64,000 nucleotides of DNA from Hypomyces perniciosus (lineage: Eukaryota > Ascomycota > Sordariomycetes > Hypocreales > Hypocreaceae): the NCBI GenBank assembly GCA_008477525.1, contig SPDT01000013.1, positions 1,845,501 to 1,909,500 on the forward strand, given 5' to 3'. The notes under the pieces were generated by a model. That model ran no database searches. It was not told the origin of the DNA and saw only the letters and a list, made by a program, of their open reading frames with translations. The position numbers were made by a program, and so were the translations under genes. Below are positions 1 to 12,900 of this stretch, in pieces. Every line of letters begins with the position of its first letter. The first letter of the stretch is position 1.

Positions 1-1403
1 GACTCTTTTTAAAGTATATCTTAAATAATTTATTTTAATAAAGGTATATTTTATAAGATTTTAAGCTTATAGTATAAAGGCTTTAATAAAGAGGCGTTTA
101 AACTTTTAGAAAGCTGCTTTTTTATACTTTTCTATTAAAAAAGGGTCTCTTTTTTAGTTAGCTTTATAAGCAGGTAAACTTTTTAAAAGAATTTAAAAAT
201 AAATATTGAATAGTAATTAATAAAGCTAAAAAAGCTTTAAACTTTTATTACTATTATAAGCGCCTGCTATTTATTAATAATTTACTGCTTTTTAAAGTTA
301 TAAACAATTCTTTTACTAATATATATAACAAACTTAAAGTATTTAATCTTTTTTCATATAAATATATACTTATTAAGATCTAAGTATAGCCTAGTATTAG
401 TAAAGGCATATAAAATTTACTAAACCTTCTTTATATAGTCTTTTTATAACCTATTAATATAGATTAAAATATTATTAAAGTATATTAACGCGAAGTTATT
501 TAAAAAAGGGTATAGTATTTAATCAATATACTATTAAAATACTATTAATAAGCTAATAAATTTAAATAGAATTACTTGCTACTTATATAGGCTATAGTAT
601 ATATAGAATACAGTTTTATATTTTTTTCTTTTCGCGACTTTAATTTTATAGAATACAGCTATTATATTTAACTTTATAAACTACTTTACTTTTATTAAGC
701 TATTAAGGGTTTTTATAAAAAAGGGAAAAAGGTAATAATTTTACTGTATTATTGCATTTAAAGTGTAATAGTTTATATAAAAGTAAATTCCTTTTTTAAG
801 TTTCTAGATAAACAGGATAAAGGCTATAGCAGTTAAGCTATTAGTTTAAATGAATCCTTTATTAAATCAATTAAAAAGGGTTTTTGATAATATTAATAGT
901 TTTTTATATAATATACTGTAAAGGGGCTTTAAAAAAGTTTTAATACTTTACTGTATTTATTAGCTTTTAAGGGAATCTATAAATTAACTTTAAGGCAGTA
1001 TAGTAAAAGCTTAATAGCTTTTTTTATAAAGAATAGTAAATAAAACTCTTTATATAGTTTAAAGGGAATATATTTTTAAGGATTTATAGGTTTTTTAAGC
1101 TAAAATGTTTTTTAATATTAAATAAATTAATAGTTTAAAGGAAGTATATTTCCTTGTTACTATTTTTTTTAAAATAGCGGTATACTGCTTATAATATTAA
1201 GGCTAATATAAGCTAAGCTTTTTATATGGTTTTAATATTCCTAGGCTCCTCTTTATTTATAAATTATAGCTATAGGCTAGCTTTTTTATAGTTAACTTCC
1301 TTTTTACCTATATTATATATTACTTAATTAGCTTTAGCTTAAGGCTTACTGAAAATTAGGTTATAGTCTAGTTTATTTACTATATATAGGCGTATTAACG
1401 TTT
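1..1403. other. AT-rich, RIP-like degraded DNA, no gene
   Basis: The stretch is dominated by A and T with TpA everywhere and has no long open frame on either strand. This fits a heavily RIP-mutated repeat copy. I could not recognise a family. It is the host sequence into which the copia element at 1409 inserted, because the 5-bp target duplication AATAT begins at 1404. Confidence 0.6.
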
Positions 1404-1408
1404 AATAT

Positions 1409-1989
1409 TGTTAAAATAACGAGGTTATACTGAACCTCATTTATGTATGGCTTCTAGGAAGCTGCATACAACGCAGCAATAAGGAAACGACTGAGAGTCT
1501 AGTTGGGTTAACAATGGATGAACAATTGAATTGTAACTGAACTAATAGCTAGAAAGCTATAGAATATCTAGTGATGTGCGGCTGGTGTAGAAGTGATTGT
1601 ATAAACAATAGCTTTGTCTTCTATAATAGTCCTCCGACTAGACAATAGGAATGCGGCGGCAGAATTGGGTTTATGGCCCCATTCCTATTTTCCGCAAAAT
1701 TCATTTATATGGGAAATCGTCCAAATCGACTCACGGCCATACAAACAGGAAACCATTTTAGTCAGATTTTTCACAATAGCCATTATGGCTATTGTATTGA
1801 GTCTAGGGTAGGCGGGGTAGCTGGTCCTAGCTCAATTGTTATCGTTGAAGATAACAGAAATTTCCCGACTTACACCAAAGTTCCTCTAGGGACTCGGTCC
1901 TAGCGTCGGGCCTAATTCAGGGTTTAGCCAGAATAGGAAGGTTACCTAAATACACTGAAATCTTTACTTTTTAGCCCTCCTTTTTAACA
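1409..1989 (-). repeat. 3' LTR of the copia element (element sense is minus)
   Basis: 581 bp, ending TG...CA when read on the minus strand (TGTTAAAAAGGAGGGC at the start, CGTTATTTTAACA at the end). It matches the LTR at 7338-7918 over its whole length with scattered transitions. The short open frames inside it recur in other LTR copies and are not genes. Confidence 0.92.
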
Positions 1990-2010
1990 CTCCCTCTGGA
2001 ATAGATACTA
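1990..2010 (-). other. Polypurine tract next to the 3' LTR
   Basis: On the minus strand the bases just before the 3' LTR read CCAGAGGGAG, a purine run directly against the LTR terminus, where plus-strand DNA synthesis would be primed in an LTR element. Confidence 0.55.
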
Positions 2011-2199
2011 TCCTATATAACTTTAAAGTAGATATAGGATCTAGATATAGGAGTAACTAGAATATAAACAATAAAAAGGATAGCTAATATAGCTAAAAAT
2101 AACAGGAATAACCAGGATAGCTAATAGCTAGGAAATAGCTAACAACTATAAGAAAGAAAGAATAAGGACCTTAGGTATAAACCTGAGGTAAAACCGTAA

Positions 2200-3950
2200 G
2201 ATTAAGGAGACTTATAAAGTTCCTTAATTTTACACCTGGAAGAGGCTTAGTAAGCCTATCAGCAACCATTTTACTGGTTTCTAGATAGCTAACTATAATA
2301 ATGCTATTTTTAACCTGTTCCTTAATATAATTAAACCGTAATAGAGTGTGTTTTATTCGATTATAAAAGGTAGGGTTATTTAAGGTAGAAATAGCACCTT
2401 CGTTATCGTTAAGTAGAGAGATTGGCTGTTTAATTGGTCGATCTACCTCTTTATATAGGCCAATAAGCTACTGAATCTCTCTGGTAGCTTCTATAAAAGC
2501 TATAAACTCTGCTTTTAGCGTAGAAAGATAGATAGTTAAGCCCTTTTTCAATTTCCAGCTAATTGGGCCATTAACAACCATAATAATATAGCTATAAGTC
2601 GATTTACTTAATTCTTTATCCCCAGCAAAATCTCTATCGCAATAACTAATAGGTATAGGATTAGATTTTCTAGTATATTAAATAGCTAGATCCTGGGTAC
2701 TATTCAAATACTGTAATAGGTTATGGGCTGTGTTTAAATGCTCTTTATAAAGGCCTTGAAATTGTCTAGCTAGCTACTAGACTAGAAAGCTAGTATCTAT
2801 TTAAGTATAAATTGTTAAGTAAATAATAGTATTAATAATAGCTTAAAAAAGCTTAGTATTAGCTTTATCCAGTTTAGTTATAGTTTTATTAGCTAAAATA
2901 AAGGGCTGTAGGGGTAATTAAATAGGCTTAGAGTTTTAAAGGTTAAAAAACTTTATAGCTTCAGTAATATACTATTTCTGGGAAAGCCAAAAAAGGCCTT
3001 TTTTTCTATCCCTAACTATTTAAACCCTTAAAAAGAAAGAGGCAGGGCCTTTATCTTTTATAGTATAGACTTTATTAAAAGCTAGCTTTAGCTAGGCTAT
3101 AGCTTCTTTATCTGGTCCAATAAAAAGACAGTTATCTATAGAAGTAACGATAAAAATACTATTGTTTAGATTATAGAGAATAGCAGAGTTAGAAATTAAA
3201 GGATTATATCCTAGTTTATTTCTTAAGGCTTATAAAGCCTGTTGCTATTCTTTAGGGGACTGTTTTAGGCTGTAAAGAGCTTTCTGTAACTGAATAACCT
3301 AATTTATATTAGGGTTATAACCTAGCTTTCTAAGAATAGACTTAATTTTAAAGGAAGCTTGACTGGCATAGTCTTTAAATCCTTTAGGGAAGTTAAGGAA
3401 GATAGTTTCTTTAAGTATCCTATTAAGGAATACACTAATAAAGTCGATTTATTTAATTTCCTAGTTATAGATAGTGGCTAGGGCTAATAGAAGCTGCTAG
3501 GTAGAAGGAATAGCTGTTAAGGCGAACGTTTAGTTGAAATCTATTCCTTTTAGTTATTGGAAGCCCCTAGTAACTAGCCTAGCTTTAAATTTAACTATTC
3601 TATTGTTTTGGTCTTTTTTAGTCTTTAAAACTAATCGACTAGTAATAGGATTCCTGCCTTTAGGAATACTATTACGCTTAATAAAAGTAAAGGTATATTG
3701 TTTGACTAGCTAGTTAAATTCACTATAAATCGCTGCTAGCCACTTAGTCTTATCAGGACTATAAAGTACTTGCTTAAGCGTTTAAGGGTCTTGTGCTGCA
3801 GCAGCTGGAAAGGCTAGCTTTCTAACGCTATTATAGAGAAAGTGGGATATATCTATATCTATTAGATCCTCTATAATAGTAGAGTCTTATATAACTGGTG
3901 TAGGAATAGGGGGAATAGCAGTAGGTACTCCCTTTAAAATAAGGTTAAAG
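2200..3950 (-). pseudogene. Copia reverse transcriptase and RNase H remnant
   Basis: On the minus strand near 2610-2645 the frame reads YCDRDFAGDKE, which matches the copia RNase H motif of the form GYSDADWAGD. Near 3140-3170 it reads IDNCLFIGP, a decayed form of the copia YVDD-loop region. Both lie at the left, 3' end of the element in the expected order. Many in-frame stops mean it is a fossil. Confidence 0.75.
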
Positions 3951-4149
3951 AGTAAGGGATTAATATCCTAAAAGCTAGGAATTATTTGATTTAATAAATC
4001 TAGCTCTATTTCTCCCTTTAATTCTTTATTATCTTAACCTATAGTAGGCTTTAAGATTTAAAGCTTAGGAATCGTATCTTTATATAGCTTTATAGTTAAC
4101 AATTTAAAGACTATATATTTAATTAGAATATAGATAAAATAGGTATTAC

Positions 4150-5000
4150 TACCTAAAACTGCTAACAGTCTCCTAGTTTTAGTCTTAAAGGCTAATTTAT
4201 AACCTTTAGCCTTTTATTCTTACAGAATAAATACCTTACAATAAAAGCCAATAATCCTATATCTTTGCAGATCAGGCTTATAATCCTTATTAAAGTCTAG
4301 GTCTTTATATAATTCTTAATAAAGGGTAGAGTTTTTATTAGTAACAGCTATATAGTTAACTAATTTAAAAACTGCAGTAATAATAAAATTCTAGAGATAT
4401 AGTGGCAAGTTAGCTGCTACAATAGTAGCCTATAGCCTATTTAATAAAACTTTAATAGAGCGTTCTATTAGACTATTCTATTTATAAATATAAAGGCTGC
4501 TATAGGAAAATGTAATTCCTAAGGAAAAGAACTAGGTCTAAAGTTCCTGATTAATTTCCTTTCTACCATTATAATGGAATTCCTTAAAATACCGGTTATA
4601 CTGCGTTTTTAGGCTATTTATAAAGCCTTATATAGTAGCTAGAAGGGTGGGTCCACTTCGATCTCTTAAAAGGAATAGCCACCTATATCTTGATTTTCTA
4701 TCGATAATTAAAAGACCAATAGGGGCATTGTTATAACGCACTGGCTTTATAGAGAAAGTATCAGCTTCTAGGCGATCTAGAGAGGCTAGTGGATTAGGAA
4801 TTGGCTTTAAATGAAGCCTTTTAATAGCTTTTCCTTTATTATACGCTAGGCAGTGGAATTTAGTCTCTTTAATAGAATTAAAGTTAGGAATTCCAATAGT
4901 TATCTTAACAGTTTTCTTTAATAGACTTAAGCTAATATAACCTAGTCTTTTATACTATAAAAGGGCTAGCTTTAACAGCTTATGGCTAGAATTACTATTA
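4150..5000 (-). pseudogene. Copia integrase remnant
   Basis: Read on the minus strand from about 4945 to 4600 there is a long nearly open stretch. It has an HHCC-like zinc-binding end (KETKFHCLAYNKGK, with the second Cys changed to Tyr), followed by the start of the catalytic core (LEADTFSI with the first acidic residue of the DDE triad, then GLLIIDRKSRYRWLFLL). Spacing and order match Ty1/copia integrases. It lies upstream of the reverse transcriptase in element sense, which fixes the superfamily. Confidence 0.8.
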
Positions 5001-7320
5001 ATAATAGTATCTCCCTTTGGTTCAAATAGCTTAACAACTTCTAAATCTTTAGTAATAGAGGATTCCCTAGGCATACGGGGCCTTTCCTCTATAAGGGTAT
5101 CCTCTATAGGCTTATTCCCCCCTATTTCCTCAGGCAATAGGGGCATATAAGGCCCCTCTTCCTCCACTTAGCCTAGGGTTTCAGGGAGTTTAAAGAGATC
5201 CTTTCCCTTAGGATTATTCTTCTTTATAAGCCTAAGACTAGATCTAGTTAATTGTTTTTTCAAAGCTGTTACTTCTGGAATAGCGATATATTCCTAAGCC
5301 TTTTCCTTGCTAATAGCAGGAATTTAAACCTATATAAAGCTATAAGCTCTATAGCTATTTATATAGCTATATAGTATAGTATATCTTTTAATTGTAAGGA
5401 AAAAAACCATATTTTAAAGGATTTAGTAGCCTTATTAGCTATATAGTTTTTATAAAAAGAGTATTATACTATATATATCCTTTAGCTTAATAATGCCTTA
5501 AACCACTTATAAAGTTTATATCTAGCTATAGGCAATAAAAGGTATTTAGCAATTTTATCTTTTTATAATTATTATCTTTATTAAAGATATTAAAAGTGGC
5601 TATACCTATTCCCTTAAAGGTAACAGGGCCCCCGCCAGTATAGATAATATTTAAGTCCCTATTATTAGGTCTATAGTCTATAAACCATTTCTTAAAATTA
5701 ACTATATAAACTATAGATCCAGTATTATATAATAGACTATCTTGAATAGAAAGTTTAAGGGGTTTAGGTTTTTTAAAAGATTTAAAAGGCTTAGAAGGAT
5801 TAAAAGACTTTTTTCCTTTTTTAGCGTTTAGGGTATATAGAAGATCTCGATTACTATCTAAACTGCTAATAGATTCAGTAAAAGACTTTTCTGATAGCTC
5901 TTTTAAGCTATGCTCCCCAGTAGCTAAATAATATATGCTAGCAAAAGCAGTATCCTCTATAGTTTACTTCTGGTTCTTCTAATTCTTCTGATTTCCTTTC
6001 CTCCTATTAGAGTTAGAAGCTGGCTTTTAATTAAGGGACTTAAAAGGGCCCAAGGCCTTATTAACCTTATATACAGTAGAAGATAGATTCCTAGTCTCTT
6101 TTAATATATCTGCCATAAGAAACTAAATATTAAAACCTTTAATTAATTGCCTAATAGCTTTACTAAATCTAATAGTTCCTTTAATTCTTTTAGCTAATTA
6201 AAGATAAGTCTTTTTTAAAGAATTTAAATATTGATTTATTTAGTTTAATATATTAATATTAACCTTTAAAATAGCTAGCTTAGCTAATAAGCTATTAAAA
6301 GTAGTATTAAATTCAGTTAAAGATCCTTTATAATTACTATAATTTGATAAATGAAATTCCCTATAAAGGGAATCTCTCTGTAAAGTATTAGAGTAACTGT
6401 ATTGTCTTTTTAATGCTAAAAATGCTTCTTTTAGGCTTTAAATCCAAGCAATAAATACAGCAGGAATAGCTGTTAAACTATCCCTAATTAGTATAAGTAA
6501 TAGGGCCTGTTCTAAATTAAATAAGGAATCAACAACTATACGATTTTCTATAAAAGTATAGTAATCCATAGCCCTTAATATAATACTTAAAGACTGTTTC
6601 CACTAATTAAAGTTATTAAGGCCCACTAGCTTATAGCTTTCTAGAAAGCTATAGACCTTTTTTAATGCCTCTTTAATAAAACTACTATTTAAAGTAGAAA
6701 TAATAATCTGGGGTTAAGGAATAGATATAAATAGAACCTAGACTAGTATAGGAATAGGAGTAGGAGTTTATATTAGCACTAAAATAGGGGCTATAGGGTT
6801 AACTTATATTAGACTAATAGTCCGTTATTAAAGCCTTAATATAGCAGCAGCTAGGCTAGCTAGAGTATTAGATAACTAAGTCATAGTGTTATTCTAACCC
6901 TCTAACTGTGCCTTTACTGTCTTAGTTAGAGCCCTCTATGCTTAAAGCTTTTATTCTATATTCTGCACCTAAATAAATAAATCCCTTTACTGTTAGGGAG
7001 AGCTATTATCCTCAATTAAGGAAATAAGGCTGCTAAGAGCGTTAATACATCGACTTATACTGCTAATATCAAACCTATATCCTATAAAAATAGGGAATAT
7101 ACTATATAGTATATAGAAAATGTAATACAAGTAGTATTACTATAACTATAACAGTATTTACAGTAGAAGCCTAGGAATAGCTTCTAGTAGCCAAAATCTA
7201 AAAATACTGATATAAACACTAGGATAAGCACTGTAAAAACCCGCTATGAGTGCTATAGTAGCGCTAAGGGAAGTGCTGTAACTACTAGAAAAATCCACTA
7301 ATAGAGACCCAAGGAAAACT
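5000..7320 (-). pseudogene. Copia gag/protease region, heavily decayed
   Basis: The 5' half of the internal region in element sense. No frame is long enough for domain calls; one surviving 70-codon frame lies at 4955-5167. Position between the primer-binding site and integrase implies gag and protease. The segment 5735-7337 recurs at 19287-20925, so it is part of the same family and not host DNA. Confidence 0.6.
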
Positions 7321-7337
7321 CTCCCAGGCTTATAACC
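7321..7337 (-). promoter_or_regulatory. Putative primer-binding site of the copia element
   Basis: Immediately inside the 5' LTR (minus sense) the sequence is GGTTATAAGCCTGGGAG. With one G-to-A change undone it would be complementary to the anticodon arm of initiator tRNA-Met (the CAT anticodon within CTCATAACC). Half-tRNA priming by initiator tRNA is known for Drosophila copia. The match is my reading of a consensus, not a search. Confidence 0.5.
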
Positions 7338-7918
7338 TGTTAAAATAACGAGGTTATACTGAACCTCATTTATATATAGCTTCTAGGAAGCTGCATACAA
7401 TACAGCAATAAGGAAATAACTGAGAGTCTAGTTGGGTTAACAATAGATAAACAATTGAATTGTAACTGAACTAATAGCTAGAAAGCTATAGAATATCTAG
7501 TAATATGCGGCTGGTATAGAAGTGATTGTATGAACAATAGCGTTGTCTTCTATAATAGTCCTCCGACTAGACAATAGGAATGTGGCGGCAGAATTGGGTT
7601 TGTGGCCCCATTCCTATTTTCCGCAAAATTCATTTATATAGGAAATCGTCCAAATCGACTCACGGCCATACAAACAGGAAACCATTTTAGTCAGATTTTT
7701 CACAATAGCCATTGTGGCCATTGTATTGAGTCTAGGGTAGGCGGGGTAGCTGGTCCTAGCTCAATTGTTATCGTTGAAGATAACAGAAATTTCCTGACTT
7801 ACACCAAAGTTCCTCCAGGGACTCGGTCCTAGCGTCGGGCCTAATTCCGGGTCTAGCCAGAATAGGAAGGTTACCCAAATACACTGAAATCTTTACTTTT
7901 TAGCCCTCCTTTTTAATA
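7338..7918 (-). repeat. 5' LTR of the copia element
   Basis: 581 bp, the same length as the partner at 1409-1989. Its outer end reads AATA instead of AACA, a C-to-T change. It is followed by the TSD AATAT. Confidence 0.92.
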
Positions 7919-7923
7919 AATAT

Positions 7924-9498
7924 AGCTATATAGATTTAGGTAAATAATAGTAATATAGCTAGTTTTTACTTTTTTATAGATTTTAGTAAATATTTTAATT
8001 TTCCTTTTAGTAATTTTAATTTATAGGAAATATAATTTCTAGGTAAAAGAGGAGTTTATAATAGTATAAAGGTTATAGCTAGTATTAAATAGTACTATAA
8101 TAAATATCTTCTTTATTCTAGCTTATAATATTATTAATTTACAGGTTATTTACTTTTTAAACTCCTTTTATCCTTTTAATTCTTCCTTTATAGGCTTTAA
8201 TACTTAACTTTATATTAAAGTTAATTTTTTAATTTATTATTTAAGTTATTATTTTCTTTACTATTAGTATACTGGTTATTATTATTAAACTTACAGTTAG
8301 TAATCTAGACTTAATATACCTAGGCTTTATAGCCTTTTTTATAAAACTAGGCAATATATCCCTTTTTCCTGTAATAATAATATATAATCTCTCTAGCAGT
8401 ATTTACCTTACTCGCTAAAAAGCTGCATTAATATTAACTCTTTATATAGTTAATACTTTTTATTTAAATATTGCCTATTTTATTAACTGCTTATATATAG
8501 TCTTTTAAAGTATAATATAATTAAAGCTTATTATATTTTTTCTATTAAAAGTAGCCTATTAAAGTAGCTTTTATACTTTATTAATTTAAATCTAATTATT
8601 TAATATAGTTAATAATATCTTAAACTTTAATAAGCTATTTACTATAAGCACATAGTAAATTTACTATTACTAAGCGGAATTATAGCTTTAAAGATAATAC
8701 TTTGTTAAAGAAAATAATTTTAGTTTAATTAATTTAATTATTATTGTCTATTTTAAAGAGTTTTTATTTAAATTAAAGAAAAAAAAATAAAAGTAAAGTT
8801 TTATCTCTTTACTTAAAAGTATATAGCTTTTATATAGTTTAGTTTTAAAGTCTTTAATCTTTATAAATATAGTTTAAATATTATATAAATTCCGCTAAGT
8901 TATAGTTTCTATTAATTCCTTTTAATATATAAAAGGTAGCGATTATTAATTTAAATATAGTATTTAAGTAAAAGTTAATAAAGTATTATTGGTTTTTATT
9001 GCTATTATAAAACTCTTTATTAAGTTTAAGCTTTTTATATATATTTTATATTTATATTATATACTTTTTTTACTTTCCTAAGAATTTAAATAGGTTAAAA
9101 AGTAGCGTCCTTTTAACTTTAAGAGCTTATATAAACTTTATTATAAAGGTAGAATAGCTTGCTTAATCTATAACTGTATATTATCGCCTTTAAAGGCTTA
9201 ATCTCTGAAATTTGCTATTTTCCTTTTACAGTAAAAGTTCTGTTCTTTATTAGCTAAATAGTAGCTAAGCTATAGATATATAATAGGTATAGCTTAACTG
9301 GAAATTATATAGTTAAGGCACCTCTATATTGTCTATTTATAGCTAAAGGAAGGAAGCTCTATATTAGCTATATATATATTATATAGTTATTTATATAGGG
9401 TTATAGCTAAGGTGGTTTCCTAATTAGGCAAGCAGTCTAGTATTGGTTGTATTTCTGGATTTGGCGTAGTCGTGATTCCGGGAGACATAGCCTAGCCT
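7924..9498 (+). mobile_element. Older LINE remnant, ORF1 side (plus sense), RIP-degraded
   Basis: AT-rich DNA without open frames. Its right end (about 9275-9503) is a recognisable but mutated copy, in inverted orientation, of 14243-14470 inside the younger LINE, so this is a second, older member of the same LINE family reading on the plus strand. It is cut by the solo LTR at 9504 and resumes at 16052, where an endonuclease motif appears. Confidence 0.55.
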
Positions 9499-9878
9499 GT
9501 AATTGTTAAACTAACGAGGTTATACTGAACCTCATTTATGTGTAGCTTCTAGGAAGCTGCACACAACGCAGTAATAAGGAAACGACTGAGAGTCTAATTG
9601 GGTTAACAATAAATAAACAATTGAATTGTAACTGAACTAATAGCTAGAAAGCTATAGAATATCTAGTATATGTGCGGCTGTTGTAGAAGTGATTGTAGAA
9701 CAATGCTTTATCTTCTACAATAGTCCTCCGACCTAATAATAGGTGTGCGGTGGCAGAATTGGGTTTGTGGCCGCATTCCTATTTTCCGCAAAATTCATTT
9801 ATATATAAAATCGGTCAAATCGACTCACGGCCATACAAACGGGAAACCATTTTAGTTAGATTTTTCACAATGGCCATT

Positions 9879-9898
9879 GATTGATTGATTGATTGATG
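9879..9898 (-). repeat. (TCAA)n tail at the LINE 3' end
   Basis: The plus strand reads GATTGATTGATTGATTGATG, that is five TCAA-type units on the element's sense strand, directly against the target duplication. Simple-repeat tails instead of poly(A) are known for some LINE families. Confidence 0.8.
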
Positions 9899-10689
9899 TA
9901 CTATTAACGTCCTATGGCAAAGGCCACCAATCCCAGTAGGGCAAAAGGACGTGCTATACTAGGTTTAACTACAGTATTACTAATAAACACATAAACTCCC
10001 CTATATAGCATTTTATCGCCTTAGCAGGCATAGTCTTTCAGCTCCACTCCCGTTAGCGGGTTAAAGAGACGCGAGAATCTCGCGTAGTATATTAGGTGAC
10101 CGAGGTTAACCCTAGGGGCTAGCTTTATTAATTTATAGGCGACTTAATAGCGAGCTCCAAGTAAATCCCTTACAGGATAAAAGAGTAATAAAGGACAGAA
10201 TTAAAAGATTAAGTTTAATATTAGGATTGGTTCGGCTTTTTAGCAGCGCGGGTATATCTTAGTAAAGAAGCTAGAGGCCTACGCTGTTTAGATAAAGTAG
10301 TTATAGCCGGAACCTAGCAGATAAAAGGTCAGTTTGCAGATTAAGGGGGCTAGTTCTTATCGTTATCTCTTGCTGATCTTCCTGCAATAGAAGATGTAGT
10401 TATATGCTTTCTTCCTGCCGCAGCTGCAGCTTATTAGTGTATCTTTATGCCTGAAGCGCTCGTAATACTGCGCGAAGTCCCTGTGCCGGGACCTGGCGGC
10501 CAAAAGATAGTGGAGTTCTCCCTATAGAATCGTTAACTCCTTAAAGCATTTTAAGTCAATAGTTAATTCAAATAGGCAGTATATATTAAGCATATTCCCC
10601 TCCTACTAGCTCTTAAAGCTAGTTCTTAGTCTTGCCTTTGCCTTTTATTAAAGGAAAGTAAATATAGGTATTGCGTTAGTTAATTCTAG

Positions 10690-11100
10690 TTATTCACTGC
10701 CTAGTTTTACTAACTGGTCTGCAGCTTCGTTGCCTTATATTCCTTAGTGGCTAGGGCACTATTAGATATATATATTCTCTTTATAGATGCTTTTTAATCT
10801 CTGAAATTTAATAAAGACTTATTGTAATAAGTTTAAGGGCGTGCCTTTAAGATAGTGTACTGTAGCTGTATTATCTAGACAAACAGTAATATCCCTTAGG
10901 TTATTATTGCTAGCTAAAGCAGCTTTAAGCCCCTCTAAGGCTTTAATTGCCTTGCCATTAAATACTTTTGCCGGGCTAAGTCGGCTATATCCTGTAAAGA
11001 CTTTTATATTATCCCGCTATATAGAGAAGCTATAGCTAACAGCTCCTATAGCAAGGTGTAAGCTATCTGTAAATACTACTATATCCTAGGGGGCCATTAT
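10690..11100 (-). pseudogene. LINE RNase H domain remnant
   Basis: On the minus strand the frame reads DIVVFTDSLHLAIGAVSYSF near 11095-11040 (first strand with the catalytic Asp), then ALEGLKAALA. Near 10770-10690 it reads GNEAADQLVKLGSE, the typical end of type I RNase H domains (GNExAD). Stops interrupt it. This domain downstream of the reverse transcriptase separates Tad1/I-type LINEs from L1-type ones. Confidence 0.8.
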
Positions 11101-11699
11101 AGCTATCTAGTTATTAAATTCTTTAGCAGCTTTAGCCTTATTACCTAAAAAAAGGGTTTAAGATCTAATTAGTTTAGGGAGAAAGGCTAGTTTTAGGCAA
11201 CTTTTAGTAAACTATATAGTTTACTGTAACTTTATTATAGGCATTAGAATAGCTTATCTATATAGGTGTTAGCCAGGATAGGTCTTATAGACTAAAGGGT
11301 ATTGGTTATTTAGTAATAGTAGTTTAACTGTAAATCGGAGCTTTTAAGCATTAAAGAGTTATATTATTAGAGGGATCTTACTTTCCCTATATAGGATTAG
11401 TATAAAAGTCGTCTTTTATACTAAAAGGATTGCCTGTATAGCCATTCTAAGCACTAGGCTTATATAGTTAAAGAGGTATTGCATTCTATATACCTCTAGG
11501 CCTCTATATTATACTTTTGCCCTATAGCAGAGTATTAGCTTAATATACGCGCAAACAGCTTAATGCACAAGGTATAGTATAGCCTTTTATATAAAGTTTG
11601 AGATGCCGCGGAGTATATTTATTACTGTATAGGCTTTTATAGCCTATTCCTTAACGTATATCTTAAAGCTGAGCTTTCAGTTAAGGAAAACGCTAAGCC

Positions 11700-12900
11700 A
11701 TTTAATTGCACCCTTTTTAAAGGCAGTTTTTTTAGTATTGTTATATATTACTAGCAGGTTATTTTAAGCGTAGCGTTTTAAGAAGTATATTACTTTTATT
11801 TTCCCAGGATTAAATAATATCGCGTTATTGCTGCCTTATTGCTGGAGCTTTTAGAGTGCAGCTATTGCTGAGGCTGCTGTCTGGTTAAAGGTATCGCCAA
11901 TAAACAGGAACGCTGTATTGTCTGGATAGCCAAACCTCTATAGCTTATTAATAAGGGATTATTTAATTGCTGCTGTATAGAGCTAGGCAGGGGCAGTGAA
12001 TAAGTAGTATATCAGGGCTGTATAGAGCAGAAAGAGAATTGGGGATACTGGTAATCTTTAAAGGAGACTATAGCTTAGCGGAAGCAGTTAAGTTATTATC
12101 TCTTATAGTTTTACCTAAACTTTACAGTCTATTATAAAAGAGAAAGCCTACTAGGCCATACAGTCAGGCCAGCTTTATTTATATAGTCGAAGTATTAACC
12201 TATTAGCGAGGACTGTATTAAAGGCCTTTTAGATATTAGCTGTAATTAAGGTAGCCACTTTACTGTTATAGAAAGCCAGCTCGACTTTATAGATTAAAGC
12301 TATAATTAAATTAATGCCAGATCTCTTAAAGAGGGCGCCAGCTTATTTGGCGTATAGTATTTGCTGCGCAATTGCAGTATATACTATCCTTTATACAATA
12401 AAGCATTTAAATCCTTTACTTAAATATAAAAGGAGAGAGATTAGCCTTTAGGCCTTTAAAGATAAAAGATCTCTTTTCCTTAGCTTAAAGATTATTACTA
12501 CTTCAGCTAATTTAAAAGCAGATAAGTAATGCTTGATTTTAAGGCAAGTTTTATAAAGGGAGTAAATGTATTTTCCGATTACTGGCCAGTAAAGGCGTAA
12601 AAGGTTTATTGTAATATTATTAATGCCTAGGGATATATTTCCTATATATATTATAGCTGCTGCTGCTTTTTCTAGCGAGACTGTTATAGGGAGAGCGATC
12701 TGCTATTATTAGTTAATTAGGGTCTATAGGTCTTTAATATTATCAGCTACTATATATCTTTTAAGTATAGTATTATAAAAGGCTATAGCCCTCTCCTCCT
12801 AAAAGGTAAAGACCTAGTTGTTTATTTATAGTAGCAGTAGTTAAAAGATTAGTTTTAGCTTAGCTTAGCGGGCTATATAGAAAATATCTTTGCTTTCTTT
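11700..12900 (-). pseudogene. LINE reverse transcriptase remnant
   Basis: On the minus strand near 11950-11840 the frame reads GYPDNTAFLFIGDTF, matching the catalytic GY/F-x-DD block of LINE reverse transcriptases with the second Asp changed to Asn (a G-to-A change). It is followed by NAILFNPGKIKVIYF, the post-catalytic thumb segment. It lies between the endonuclease and RNase H segments, as expected. Confidence 0.75.

Larger units (their letters stand above)
1409..7918 (-). mobile_element. Full-length Ty1/copia-type LTR retrotransposon, RIP-degraded
   Basis: Two 581-bp direct LTRs (1409-1989 and 7338-7918) enclose about 5.3 kb, and both flanks carry the same 5-bp duplication AATAT (1404-1408 and 7919-7923), so the insertion is complete. 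On the minus strand the remnant reads in copia order from right to left: gag region (about 7.0-6.0 kb), integrase, reverse transcriptase and RNase H. Stops and frameshifts break every frame, and the changes are mostly C to T or G to A, as expected of RIP. Integrase before reverse transcriptase is the copia order, not gypsy. It is inactive as it stands. Confidence 0.9.

Noticed and set aside
1614..1903. Open frames of 65-76 codons in copia LTRs (also 7602-7832 and 23562-23759)
   Set aside because: They lie wholly within LTRs, recur in several copies and on overlapping frames, and show no protein features.
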